From Lacipirellulaceae bacterium (GTDB lineage: Bacteria; Planctomycetota; Planctomycetia; Pirellulales; Lacipirellulaceae): a DNA stretch of 64,000 nt. The notes beneath the pieces were generated by a model. The model was not told the origin of the DNA. It did no database searches and was given only the letters and a program-made list of their open reading frames with translations. The DNA is taken from assembly GCA_040218535.1 (NCBI GenBank), contig JAVJRG010000012.1, positions 1,240,001 to 1,304,000 of the forward strand, written 5' to 3'. The translations under genes were made by a program, and so were the position numbers. How positions within the stretch are numbered: the stretch's first letter is position 1; each line of letters starts with the position of its first letter. Shown here in pieces: positions 19,631 to 28,600 of the stretch.

Positions 19631-21345
19631 TTTGCAGCCGGAAGTGCAGGCCAGTGGAATGAGCCGAGACGTGGCATGTCAGTGTCTATGCGATGCTCGA
19701 CCGGGATAAAGTCGAGGCTACTTTCCTTGGCAAACCGTTGGCTCTTTCCCCAAACTTCCGCCACGGGGTCGCGGTAGAGCAATGTCCAACTATAGGTTGA
19801 GTTCCGCATCACTTCGGCGGCGTTCGCGTAGTTGCGATCAAGCAGCACGATCTCTGGGTCGCCGTATTCGAGAACGCGGTATTGATTCTTGGAAATCGGC
19901 GGCGAACTTTTGCTGCGGTGTCGCTGCGTCTTCTTCTCCCCGAAGATGAAGTCGAAGTGCATGTCGACGACTTCCTGTGGATAGCAGGTGCGAAAACGTC
20001 CGTCGAAGGCGACCGTCGAATTGGGCGACAGCGCGGCAATGGCGTATTGAGCCCAGTTGAAATTCACGACCAAACGGCCTTGGATCTCGTGATCGACCAT
20101 GAACTGAATCGCATCGATCGGGTACTTGTCACGATAGACACGGAAGTTGCTCAGGCGTTCGCCCAAGGCGAGGCTCTGCAGGGCGATTGCCGCCACGATC
20201 AACATGCCCAGAACGCTACGGACACGTCGCGAGGGGAGCATGACAGGGAGTTTCCGCTCGCCGTCGGGTCGCAGCCGCGCCAGGGCTGATTGAAAGTGAG
20301 CCGGCAACCAAAAGCCAGCCAGCAATGCGAAGAAAGCGATGTGACGAAGGTGTGAAGCTGCTTGCCAGCCGACCAACGCAAACACCACGATCTGCGGCCA
20401 ATCGCGTCGTTCCTTCGAGCCGGCCAAACAGGCGACGACCACGATTGCTAAAGTCACGAACGGCCAGAATACGGGATCGCTTAGCGAAGGCGCGGCCCAT
20501 TCGGTGATCTCGGGGCGCGGTTCGCCGAGCGAGTTCAACAGCCAGCGATGCATTTCGAGGCCGTAGGGGTTGATGAACGTCGCAGCGACACAAGCCAGGC
20601 CGATGATCGCGAGGTTTAGCTGCGTGCGAAGAGAATCTTTTCCGTCACGGAACCAGGCTTCGATCATGCGACCGGCCAGCAGTGTTCCAACCACTGCCAG
20701 TCCCGCCACGAACGCACCGTGAGAATTCACCCAGACGGCGAAGATCAAGGGCAAGGCCAACAGCCAACGTAGTCGCAGTTGGCCTTTCGAATACCAATCG
20801 GCAAAGGCACGATCCGTGCAGATCATGGCTAGTGTGAACAGCAAGAAACTGAGTAGCTGCGGTCGTAGCGGGAAGAACGCTTGCAGGTTCGCCGCTACCA
20901 GCAACATCAACGCCCAAGCGGCGATGAGTTTTACACCGTGTCGACGGGCGATGAGGACCATTGACGTGAGAATGCCCAGGCCGAGCAGGCATTTCAGTAG
21001 AACCATTGGGTAGATGCCAAGCTTCTCGTAGCCGAGGGCGAAGAGTAACTCGGCAGCGTTCTCGTGATTGATCCACGGGTAATCGACAGCCGTGAACGTG
21101 TGCGTCGCGGAGCGATGCAAGTGCCCGTCGGCGAGCCAATCTTGCCCGTATTTCACGTGCCCCCAAAGGTCGGGATCAACGAGGTTCAGCGAAACGGGGA
21201 TCGCGCAGCTTAAGGCAAGCGTCGCCACGACACCGATTTTCAGCAGGCGATAAGCACTTTTGGCCTGCTCAACATCGACGGACTGCGTGGGGGACTCGGC
21301 TGCAGCGGATGTCTCTGCGGAATTGGCAGAATCAGCTTGTTGCAT
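19627..21345 (-). CDS. Polytopic membrane protein, probable GT-C glycosyltransferase
   Basis: 572 residues with about ten hydrophobic segments from residue 36 on. The first external loop contains NLVDPDLWGHVKYGQDWL, with acidic residues placed like the catalytic Asp of GT-C enzymes. The next contains DYPWINHENAAELLFA, also typical of ArnT/PMT-like proteins. A soluble C-terminal part (about 430-560) includes VNFNWAQYAIAALSP. No named family was recognised with certainty. It is coupled to the following GT2 gene by an ATGA overlap, supporting a role in transferring a lipid-linked sugar outside the cytoplasmic membrane. Confidence 0.75.
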   Translation of the reverse strand: MQQADSANSAETSAAAESPTQSVDVEQAKSAYRLLKIGVVATLALSCAIPVSLNLVDPDLWGHVKYGQDWLADGHLHRSATHTFTAVDYPWINHENAAELLFALGYEKLGIYPMVLLKCLLGLGILTSMVLIARRHGVKLIAAWALMLLVAANLQAFFPLRPQLLSFLLFTLAMICTDRAFADWYSKGQLRLRWLLALPLIFAVWVNSHGAFVAGLAVVGTLLAGRMIEAWFRDGKDSLRTQLNLAIIGLACVAATFINPYGLEMHRWLLNSLGEPRPEITEWAAPSLSDPVFWPFVTLAIVVVACLAGSKERRDWPQIVVFALVGWQAASHLRHIAFFALLAGFWLPAHFQSALARLRPDGERKLPVMLPSRRVRSVLGMLIVAAIALQSLALGERLSNFRVYRDKYPIDAIQFMVDHEIQGRLVVNFNWAQYAIAALSPNSTVAFDGRFRTCYPQEVVDMHFDFIFGEKKTQRHRSKSSPPISKNQYRVLEYGDPEIVLLDRNYANAAEVMRNSTYSWTLLYRDPVAEVWGKSQRFAKESSLDFIPVEHRIDTDMPRLGSFHWPALPAAK

Positions 21346-21708
21346 GGACGTGCCAGCAGGTTGGGGAGTGGGGGAAGCTAGATTGCGGGGAACCTTGCAA
21401 GTCTACCCCGTGTGGCAGGCTCCGCTGGCAAAGCCGCCGTATTCCCAAACAATTTTGTAATCCGGCACGATTTTGCGACCACGATAGAAGGTATGACTGC
21501 TCCCATCGCTAGGCGCCTCATGATCGGCATGAACCGCTAGCACTCTCTGTCAGGGGTGCTCACTAGAAGGCCGACAAGTTAGCGTTGTTAGCACTGAGGC
21601 CATTTGCTAACTTCCGTCCCTAGGAGCAAGTGGCCGCGGTTCGTCGCCACTTGTTCCCGCGAATTGAAACCTCAGAATTATGCCGACCCAACAGACAAGG
21701 AAGTCGCC
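21346..21708. other. Divergent intergenic region with leader hairpin
   Basis: Carries promoters for the membrane protein (left) and rimI (right). Apart from the hairpin at 21623-21657 nothing recognisable was seen. The TTG-started extension of rimI across 21604-21708 is not family-like. Confidence 0.5.
21623..21657 (+). promoter_or_regulatory. Leader hairpin before rimI
   Basis: GGAGCAAGTGGC pairs with GCCACTTGTTCC, a 12-base stem with one G-T pair around an 11-base loop, about 50 bases before the rimI ATG. It has no U-run, so it is not a terminator; an mRNA-stabilising or translational role is possible. Confidence 0.35.
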
Positions 21709-22254
21709 ATGGGTGCCTCATCCGATTCCTCACGACCGAAACTTCGTATCGCCCAGCCTCAAACGCGGGTCCACATCCGCTGGATGATTCGCCGCGACAT
21801 GAATGAAGTATTGGATATTGAGCGCAGTGCGTTCGAGTTTCCCTGGTTCGAAGAAGACTTCATCCGCTGTCTGCGCCAGCGCAACTGCATCGGCATGGTG
21901 GCTGAGCATGGCGAACGCGTCGTCGGCTTCATGATCTACGAGCTGCACAAGACACGTCTGCATATCCTGAACTTCGCCGTCGCGGAAGAATTCCGACGTC
22001 AGGGTGTGGGTCAGCAGATGGTCGATAAGCTGGTGAGCAAGCTCTCCAGCCAACGTCGCACCCGAATCACCCTAGAAGTACGCGAAACGAATCTGCCCGC
22101 TCAGCTTTTCTTCAAAGCGAACGGCTTTAAGGCCACGACGGTATTGCGAGCCTACTACGACGACTCGCCTGAGGACGCGTACTTGATGCAGTTCCGCTAT
22201 CGAGCCGAAGAGCCGCCTGCGGCGTTGCCGTTTGATCGGCGTCTGGCTGGCTAA
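21709..22254 (+). CDS. rimI: GNAT acetyltransferase, RimI-like
   Basis: A 181-residue GNAT enzyme. VHIRWMIRRDMNEVLDIE opens the fold. The acetyl-CoA loop is AVAEEFRRQGVGQQMVDKL (the R/Q-x-x-G-x-G/A type), and ITLEVRETNLPAQLFFKANG is the RimI hallmark segment. The likely reaction is N-terminal acetylation of ribosomal protein bS18. ATG 21709 has AAGGAAG upstream. RimI assignments from sequence often include unrelated N-acetyltransferases, so the target is not certain. Confidence 0.85.
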   Translation: MGASSDSSRPKLRIAQPQTRVHIRWMIRRDMNEVLDIERSAFEFPWFEEDFIRCLRQRNCIGMVAEHGERVVGFMIYELHKTRLHILNFAVAEEFRRQGVGQQMVDKLVSKLSSQRRTRITLEVRETNLPAQLFFKANGFKATTVLRAYYDDSPEDAYLMQFRYRAEEPPAALPFDRRLAG

Positions 22255-22269
22255 GCGACAAGTCACTTT

Positions 22270-22446
22270 TTAGGGATTGAGAACTTCCGGCTCCGTGACT
22301 TTCTTAAGTTGCTCGCCGCAGCAGGTGAACTTTGCGCAATCGGGTTCGCAGTCGCAACCCTTGGTGATGTGGATTTCCAGTCCGCACTTCTCGCAGTGGT
22401 ACATGTCGCCCACTTTGGGGGCGAAGCCTTCGATGATGTCGGCCAT
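22270..22446 (-). CDS. Desulforedoxin-like iron miniprotein with extra cysteines
   Basis: 58 residues. GDMYHCEKCGLEI followed by FTCCGEQLKKV matches desulforedoxin and the N-terminal domain of desulfoferrodoxin, where C-x2-C and CC bind one rubredoxin-type iron. Between the two pairs an extra CDCEPDC adds three cysteines not found in the classical domain. ATG 22446 is preceded by AAGGAGA at ideal spacing; the longer frame has no support. A role in electron transfer or oxidative stress is inferred from the family. The extra cysteines may bind a second metal. Confidence 0.8.
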   Translation of the reverse strand: MADIIEGFAPKVGDMYHCEKCGLEIHITKGCDCEPDCAKFTCCGEQLKKVTEPEVLNP

Positions 22447-22530
22447 GGTTTTCTCCTTGTGTTGGAATTGCCTGACCGTCCGTATTATATCAAATCCTTT
22501 ACGACTGGCGAGCAAGCACGGCAGTTAGCG

Positions 22531-22671
22531 TTAATCACTTCGTTTGTTGCGACGACATTTCTCTGAGCAGTAAATAACCTGCTCCCAGCAGCGTTGCCAC
22601 TTCTTCCGCCAAGTGAAGTCGCGACCGCAGGACGGACAGGTTTTCGTGGGTAAGTCACGCTTCTTACGCAT
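22531..22671 (-). CDS. DUF2256 zinc-ribbon miniprotein
   Basis: 46 residues. It starts MRKKRDLPTKTCPSCGRDFT and continues WRKKWQRCWEQVIYCSEKC, ending RRNKRSD. TCPSCG and YCSEKC form a CxxC...CxxxC zinc site, and the sequence fits the short DUF2256 family of unknown function. Its ATG at 22671 overlaps the last codons of the upstream membrane protein gene by 8 bases, so the two are probably co-translated. Confidence 0.85.
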   Translation of the reverse strand: MRKKRDLPTKTCPSCGRDFTWRKKWQRCWEQVIYCSEKCRRNKRSD

Positions 22672-23137
22672 CGTCGTCACCGAAGTGAATGCCGCCGGAA
22701 GAGTCGTCGCTCAGTTTCGATTCACCCAGAACGGTACCGTAGCCCATCGCACAGGTCCCGCTGAGAGCTAAGCAGAGCAAACCCCCGAACGTGAATGCAC
22801 AGCGCGCTAGTAGCACATTAGTCTCGTGAGAAACAAACGGTAAGCCGCCAGAGATGCTTTCATCATCACCAAGCAAGCCACACGCCCCGCCGACAAGACC
22901 GAAGCACAGCAGCATGAAGGCAATCATGTAGCGGGCGGCACGTGGATGCTGGCGGAAGATCAGCTGTGCCGCTGCAGGAGCGACAAAGATCAGCCCGCAG
23001 ACGAACACAACCCAGCGAGGAACGTGAAACTTCTCATCGGGCGAAGGAATGACATTTGTCGCCACGAGCATGAGGAAAATGCCAATCGCGACGAACAGAA
23101 ACAGAGCCCAGCGAGGTGTTTTCTGTGATCGAGCCAT
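22664..23137 (-). CDS. Small membrane protein, unknown function
   Basis: 157 residues starting MARSQKTPRWALFLFVAIG, with three to four hydrophobic segments and an acidic C terminus (SGGIHFGDDDA). No family was recognised. The chosen ATG 23137 marks the start of membrane-protein-like sequence; the longer frame runs through a dispersed repeat (23211-23383) and is rejected. It overlaps the DUF2256 gene downstream. Confidence 0.7.
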   Translation of the reverse strand: MARSQKTPRWALFLFVAIGIFLMLVATNVIPSPDEKFHVPRWVVFVCGLIFVAPAAAQLIFRQHPRAARYMIAFMLLCFGLVGGACGLLGDDESISGGLPFVSHETNVLLARCAFTFGGLLCLALSGTCAMGYGTVLGESKLSDDSSGGIHFGDDDA

Positions 23138-23210
23138 AGAACAAATATAGTGTTGAAATTCCAGCGAGCAGCACAAAGGCAAAACGGTCACCGAAAGTTG
23201 GCGTGAGTTT

Positions 23211-23383
23211 GGGCCGCGGATTGCGCGGATGACACGGATTGATAGTCGGCAACGTCCGTAGGTTGGGCACTCCTGCCCGATATAGGAACTGTCTTCAGAC
23301 ATTTTTTGTGATTGGCGGCTAAAGCGACGGCCAGGAGTGGCTATCCTACGAATTATCCGTGTCATCCGTGCAATCCGTGGCCT
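23211..23383. repeat. Composite inverted repeat C
   Basis: The outer arms are CCGCGGATTGCGCGGATGAC at the left and the complementary GTCATCCGTGCAATCCGTGG at the right. Nested inside, CGTAGGTTGGGCACTCCTGCC (about 23259) pairs with GGAGTGGCTATCCTACG (about 23334). The whole could fold into one long stem of about 170 bases. Similar CACGGATT-type units recur near 49 kb. Confidence 0.7.
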
Positions 23384-23391
23384 AACTTAAG

Positions 23392-24654
23392 CTATCCATT
23401 GCCAATGGACTTCCCCGCCAGCCAAGCCGTGCTGAACGCGGCTTGAAAATTGTAGCCACCAATCGGCCCATCGAGGTCAAGAATTTCGCCGGCCAGATAC
23501 AATCCCTTCACCAGTTTGCTTTCCATCGTTGAGGAATTCACCTCAGGGAGTGCGACGCCCCCGGCGGTCACCTCCGCTTTTTTGAAGCCGCGTGTGCCGC
23601 TGACAGGAATGTGCGTTTCCTTAAGAGCGTTCGCTAGTTTGCGTAGCTGTTGTTTGCTCAGTTCGGCAGCGCGACGTTCGTTGAGGCCGAGCAACTCTAC
23701 AAAGGTTTCCGCCAAACGTCTCGGTATCCATTGCGGCAGTAACGTGACAATCTGCTTCTTGCCATGCGCTTGGCACGCGGCGCGAAGTTCATCAAGTAAG
23801 CCTTCGAACTTTTTATCGACAATGAAGTCGCACCGCAGGGCGAGTTCTTTCGGTTGCGAGCATCCCGTGATCGCACGGCTAACGTCAAGGACGGCCGGGC
23901 CTGAGAGTCCAAAGTGCGTGAATAGGAATGAGTCGCACGCTTCGGCCAGCGGTTTCTGCTTTCCCGCGGACTCGCCGAGAGGTTTGCCGACTTTTGGAAC
24001 CACCGCGACCGAAACGCGCGGAATCGTCAGCCCTTTGAGCTTCGCTACCCAAGAGACTTCGGTTGTCACCGGTGTGAGTGAGGGCCGTGGGGTGACGATC
24101 GTGTGGCCGAGGCTTTTGAGCCACGCATATCCGTCTCCGGTCGTGCCGCTGCCGGGATACGACTTGCCGCCGGTGGTGACGATCAAATTCTTGGCTTCAT
24201 AGTCAGACTTGGGTGTCCGCACTGTGAAGCCTTGATCGACTTGGGTGATCGTCCTGACGGGTTCGTCGAGTTGGAGTTGGCAATCATTCTCCCCAAGCTT
24301 TGCACGAAGCGCCGCTACCACATCGGCGGCTCGGTCGCTGACAGGAAAAACTTTCCCTGTCTCTTCGACTTTGGTCGGAACGCCCTCGGCAGCGAACCAA
24401 GCGATGAGATCGTCCGGCGAGAGCGCCGCCAAGGCTGAGTGCAGGAATCGCCCCGGCGGGCCGTAAGCCTCAACGATTCCGCGCGCATCGGTCGCCTGGG
24501 TGAGATTGCACCGGGTGCCGCCGGACATCAGGATCTTCACCCCGGGACGCGGGTTTTTCTCCAGCAGCAGCGTTCGCAGTCCCCGCTTGCTGGTACGGAT
24601 CGCTGCCATCATGCCTGCAGCACCAGCTCCGACGACGATCACATCCCAGGACAT
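23392..24654 (-). CDS. BaiN/HI0933-family FAD-dependent oxidoreductase
   Basis: A 420-residue flavoprotein starting MSWDVIVVGAGAAGMMAAI, a Rossmann dinucleotide site, then LLLEKNPRPGVKILMSGGTR, the family signature. The C-terminal segment DLDGPIGGYNFQAAFSTAW closes the FAD site. The family contains many proteins of unknown substrate; a few act on flavin-linked dehydrogenation of bile-acid or other rings. ATG 24654 is chosen since the longer frame crosses a dispersed hairpin repeat (24660-24732). Probably cytoplasmic and monocistronic. Confidence 0.9.
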   Translation of the reverse strand: MSWDVIVVGAGAAGMMAAIRTSKRGLRTLLLEKNPRPGVKILMSGGTRCNLTQATDARGIVEAYGPPGRFLHSALAALSPDDLIAWFAAEGVPTKVEETGKVFPVSDRAADVVAALRAKLGENDCQLQLDEPVRTITQVDQGFTVRTPKSDYEAKNLIVTTGGKSYPGSGTTGDGYAWLKSLGHTIVTPRPSLTPVTTEVSWVAKLKGLTIPRVSVAVVPKVGKPLGESAGKQKPLAEACDSFLFTHFGLSGPAVLDVSRAITGCSQPKELALRCDFIVDKKFEGLLDELRAACQAHGKKQIVTLLPQWIPRRLAETFVELLGLNERRAAELSKQQLRKLANALKETHIPVSGTRGFKKAEVTAGGVALPEVNSSTMESKLVKGLYLAGEILDLDGPIGGYNFQAAFSTAWLAGKSIGNG

Positions 24655-24659
24655 TTTTG

Positions 24660-24732
24660 TAGACAGGATAAACAGGATTAAGTGTTGCGACAGTGAAATC
24701 TCCATCCTGACGATCCTGGAAATCCTGTCTAT
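24660..24732. repeat. Dispersed hairpin repeat D (ACAGGATT type)
   Basis: TAGACAGGATAAACAGGATT at the left pairs with AATCCTGTCTA and CGATCCTGG at the right, around a loop of about 30 bases. It lies between the divergently transcribed flavoprotein and Popeye-like genes. Confidence 0.65.
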
Positions 24733-24812
24733 TCCCAATCTACTCACACAAGGTTTTTTGATATTATTGGCCGAGATTCCTCCTGTCTCCGTTACCGCGG
24801 CTGAGTTTTCCT

Positions 24813-25508
24813 ATGCACTGGACCCACTACGGCTTCCACTTTGGCAACATCTTGTATCTAGTTGCCTATCTCGTGAGAGATATCCTCTGGCTTCGCATCA
24901 TCACGATAGCGGCGATCGCTTCGATGTTGCCGTACTACTATTGCTGTCACGATACTCCTCAATACCAGCCGATCGCCTGGTGTTCGCTTTTTGTGGCGGT
25001 CAATCTCGTCCAGATTGGTTTGCTGATTTGGGAACGCCGCCCGGTGTTCATTGGTGAAGAGGAGAAGCGCCTTTACCAAGAAGTTTTCAAGAGTCTTTCT
25101 CCGCGGGAATTTATCAAGCTATTGGCGATAGCTGATTGGAAGCGGGTGGCGGTTGATGAGTTTCTGCTGACGCAAGATCAAGTAGTCAATCACCTGACAC
25201 TGATTGCTACCGGGCGTGGGAGCGTGCAGATCGACAAGCGTCACGTCGCCGACGTCGGCGCGCGGCAGTTCGTCGGTGAGATGGCCTTTCTTACCGATGC
25301 CCCAGCCAGTGCTAGTGTCGTGGCCAAGACCAATATGGATGTGCTCTCCTGGCCTATCGAGAAGCTGCGGCCGTTCCTACTCGACAACTCGCAAATTCAC
25401 TTCAAATTGCGGGGAGTCCTCGGCAACGACCTCGTCGAAAAGCTCCGACACCGCGGCTTTGCGACAGCTCACCCTTCATTGATGCTCGACGGTACTGGGC
25501 AGGTTTAA
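24813..25508 (+). CDS. Popeye-domain-like cNMP-binding membrane protein
   Basis: 231 residues. Three hydrophobic segments (about 8-26, 30-45 and 52-70) are followed by a cytoplasmic cyclic-nucleotide-binding fold. EEKRLYQEVFKSLSPREFIK is a segment typical of Popeye-domain proteins. The pocket stretch ARQFVGEMAFLTDAPASASV corresponds to the phosphate-binding cassette of cNMP domains. In animals POPDC proteins bind cAMP; bacterial members are uncharacterised. No kinase or cyclase adjoins it. The Popeye label rests on the combination of three membrane segments and this pocket. Confidence 0.75.
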   Translation: MHWTHYGFHFGNILYLVAYLVRDILWLRIITIAAIASMLPYYYCCHDTPQYQPIAWCSLFVAVNLVQIGLLIWERRPVFIGEEEKRLYQEVFKSLSPREFIKLLAIADWKRVAVDEFLLTQDQVVNHLTLIATGRGSVQIDKRHVADVGARQFVGEMAFLTDAPASASVVAKTNMDVLSWPIEKLRPFLLDNSQIHFKLRGVLGNDLVEKLRHRGFATAHPSLMLDGTGQV

Positions 25509-25518
25509 GAGCACTTTC

Positions 25519-25600
25519 TGTCAACGAATGGCACAAATCTCACGAATCAGTTTAGCAACCTTAGAACTGGTAATTCGTGAGATTCGTGCCATTGGTTGAC
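25519..25600. repeat. Dispersed hairpin repeat E (intergenic)
   Basis: GTCAACGAATGGCACAAATC and the following TCACGAAT pair with ATTCGTGAGATTCGTGCC and ATTGGTTGAC, giving a near-perfect stem of about 30 bases. It is located between the Popeye-like gene and the cytochrome gene. Confidence 0.75.
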
Positions 25601-25685
25601 AAAACCAAGATTGTTCTGCGAATCCGTCACTTGGTATTATGGGCGGAACGTAGAAATCGCGTATCCGAGCTTTAGCGAGGTCCCC

Positions 25686-28600
25686 GTGCATCATCATTGC
25701 ACTCCTGTTGCCTTTCTTTTTTTCTTAGCAATCGTTGCATCCACGGTAAGTTGTCGCGATGCTTCGGAGCAGGTAGCTCCCTCTGAGGTTCCTGTCACCA
25801 AAACCTCTGCGGAAAGTGAGATCGCTCTCGGGAAGAAAGCCGATCTTGGTGAGCCCAGTGCGCTTCCGTTGCCGAGCACCATGGGCAACGCTGAGTATGA
25901 GGCCCGCTTGTTTCCTTTCTTGAATAAGCGGGAGTACAAAGCCCTCGGCTGGACGCCGGATAAACGAGTGCGAGATACTGGGCCGTTTATCAACGGCAAG
26001 TACTACGGCACCCATCCGGCGGTGAAGATTTTCTATTCGCCGGAGATCATCACTTGGCTCGAAGGGGGCAAAGAAAAGGCCATCCCCGATGGGGCGATGA
26101 TCATCAAGGAGCAGTACGAACCACCCGCGGTCCGCTATCAAGGGCTCGATGACGATCAGTTGTTTGAGCATCTCTCAAGCTGGACCGTGATGGTGAAGGA
26201 CTCGGGCGGCTCGCACGATGGCTGGTATTGGAGCAACCCGGCGAAGGATCAAAAGGTCGTCGATAACCACGAGTACCCCTTCGACCATCCCATCGGTGGT
26301 TTCGGTATTTACTGCGTTCGCTGTCATGCGTCGACCGAAAGCCACGGCGAGACCAACGAATATACGTTTTCCTCGTTACGTAACGTTGAAGGCTATCCAG
26401 GAGAGCCGCTGCTGTTCCGCGTTGACGATTCTTGGCGGAAAAACACGGACCACGAAGAGCCGGTTTCTTCGGAGGCGGCCGACGAACTTGTTGAGGAAAG
26501 TCCACATCCTGTGAGCAACGAAGAATTGCTTGCTGAAAGTCTCTTGAAGAGTCAGGTAAGTCTCCAGCGTGACGACCTCAAGAAGTTGGGCAGTCACCCG
26601 CGTTGCACCGCTGCGACGCATCCTGAGCAGTGCACACCGAAACTCAACGAGACGTTCCTAGAGTTCTTCCCATCAATCGACAAACAACATCGTGGTGATC
26701 TCTTGCACATGCCGCCAATTACGCACGACTGGGTCGTGCGACGGTCCGGCGATGCTCAGCAGGGGCAGCCGTTTGTAACCTCGAACCAATGCATGAGTTG
26801 TCATGCTGGTTTGACCGAGCCGTTTGGACCCACGATGTTCTTCCCGTCGGGTGAGTCGGCCGAGTACGGAGCTGCCGGGGCGGACCTTTCCCCTTACGGC
26901 GAATGGCGTTGGACGCCGATGGGTCTAGCAGGGCGCGATCCGATCTTCTTTGCTCAGCTTGAGAGCGAGATCGAGTTCATCAAGGACGACTTTCCCGATG
27001 ACCCTGTCAAAGTCAAAGAACACGTTGACGCCCTCGTCGAAACTTGCCTTACCTGCCACGGGGCGATGGGCAAGCATCAATACCGGGCCGACCACGGAAG
27101 TGAGGCGGAGCCCTTCGGTACCGACAAAGTCTTGTCTAAATCAACCGATCCCCACGCGACAGGAAAAGACGACTGGCGCTACGGTGCACTCGCCCGCGAT
27201 GGAATTAGCTGCACGATCTGCCACCAGATGGAGCCCCGCGAGCAACCTGCGGACGATCATCGACATTATTTAGAGTATTTCCTGGAGACCTCCATCACTG
27301 GCAATATCAACGTCGGCAATGCCAACGAGCTGCACGGTCCGTTTGAGGATAAGGAAATCGCACCTTACTCAATGAATCACGCCTTGGGATTCAAGCCGAA
27401 GCACAATCCGTACATCCAAAGCTCGCAAATGTGCGGCACTTGCCACGTTGTCAATCTGCCGATCATCGATGAACAGTATGCGGAAGGTGAAGCCACCGAT
27501 GAACTCGTCGCCGCGGAGCACAACCCGCTGTTCAAGAAGTATCACCATCACGTTGAGCAGGCGACTTACTTGGAGTGGCTCAACAGCGAGTTTGAGAACG
27601 AGTTCGACACCGAGAACCCCAAGGCCAAGTCCTGCCAAGACTGTCACATGAGTAAGGACTATCACAGTGACGAACTCGACTTGCACTTAGAGCAGATCGA
27701 AACCCGCATCGCCGCCATCCAAGACGACACCTATCCGGATGCAGAGAATCTCGTTGAGTTGAAAGAGCTACAGGTTCGCATGCGAAAGGAAAAATACGCT
27801 CGTCACAACTTCAAAGGCCTGAACATGTTCCTGCTGGAGATGTTCAACCAGTTCGACGATGTTCTCGGTGTGCGGAAGAACGACTTCATGACCGGCTCGA
27901 CGACGGCGATTCAGCAAGCCAAGGAAGATTTCCTCCGACAGGCCACCAACGACGTAGCGAAAATCAATGTGTCGACCAATGTGTCAGATGACGGTCAGCT
28001 TACGGCGGATGTGGAGGTGTTGAACCAAGTCGGCCATCGTTTCCCCAGCGGGGTCGGTTTCCGGCGGGCGTTTCTTGAATTCCTTGTTGTGGAAAACTCC
28101 GTCGCCACCGAAGGCAAAGATCGAATCGTCTGGTCTTCAGGCCGCACGAACGAAATTGGCGTCCTACTCGACGGTGACGGCAAGCCTCTGCCTTCGGAGT
28201 TCTTCCAAGATCATCCAAACCCCGAAGAGAACCGCGGGAGTTCGCAATGTTGCCAGCATCACCACGAAGTGATTACTTCACAGGATCAAGTGCAAGTTTA
28301 TGAAACATTGCTGCACTCCGCCGATCACAAGTTCTCGACGAGCTTCATCCACGCCGGCAAGACAATCAAGGATAATCGCCTGTTGCCGCGTGGTTGGTCC
28401 GCCAAGGGACCGGGGCCGGGTCTAAAAGGAAAGTTCCTCAAAGCAACGCACCCTGGTCCGCTCGCTAAGCATGACGAGCGTTACCAGGACGGCAGCGGCA
28501 GCGATGTTGTCACTTACAAAATGAGCTTGCCTGCGGGCGTTGATCCCAGCGACTGCGAAGTGCGAGTCACGCTCTACTATCAATCGATTCCGCCGTACTT

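Noticed and set aside
22664-23365. Longer version of the small membrane protein starting at 23365
   Set aside because: The added part runs through dispersed repeat C and is not protein-like.
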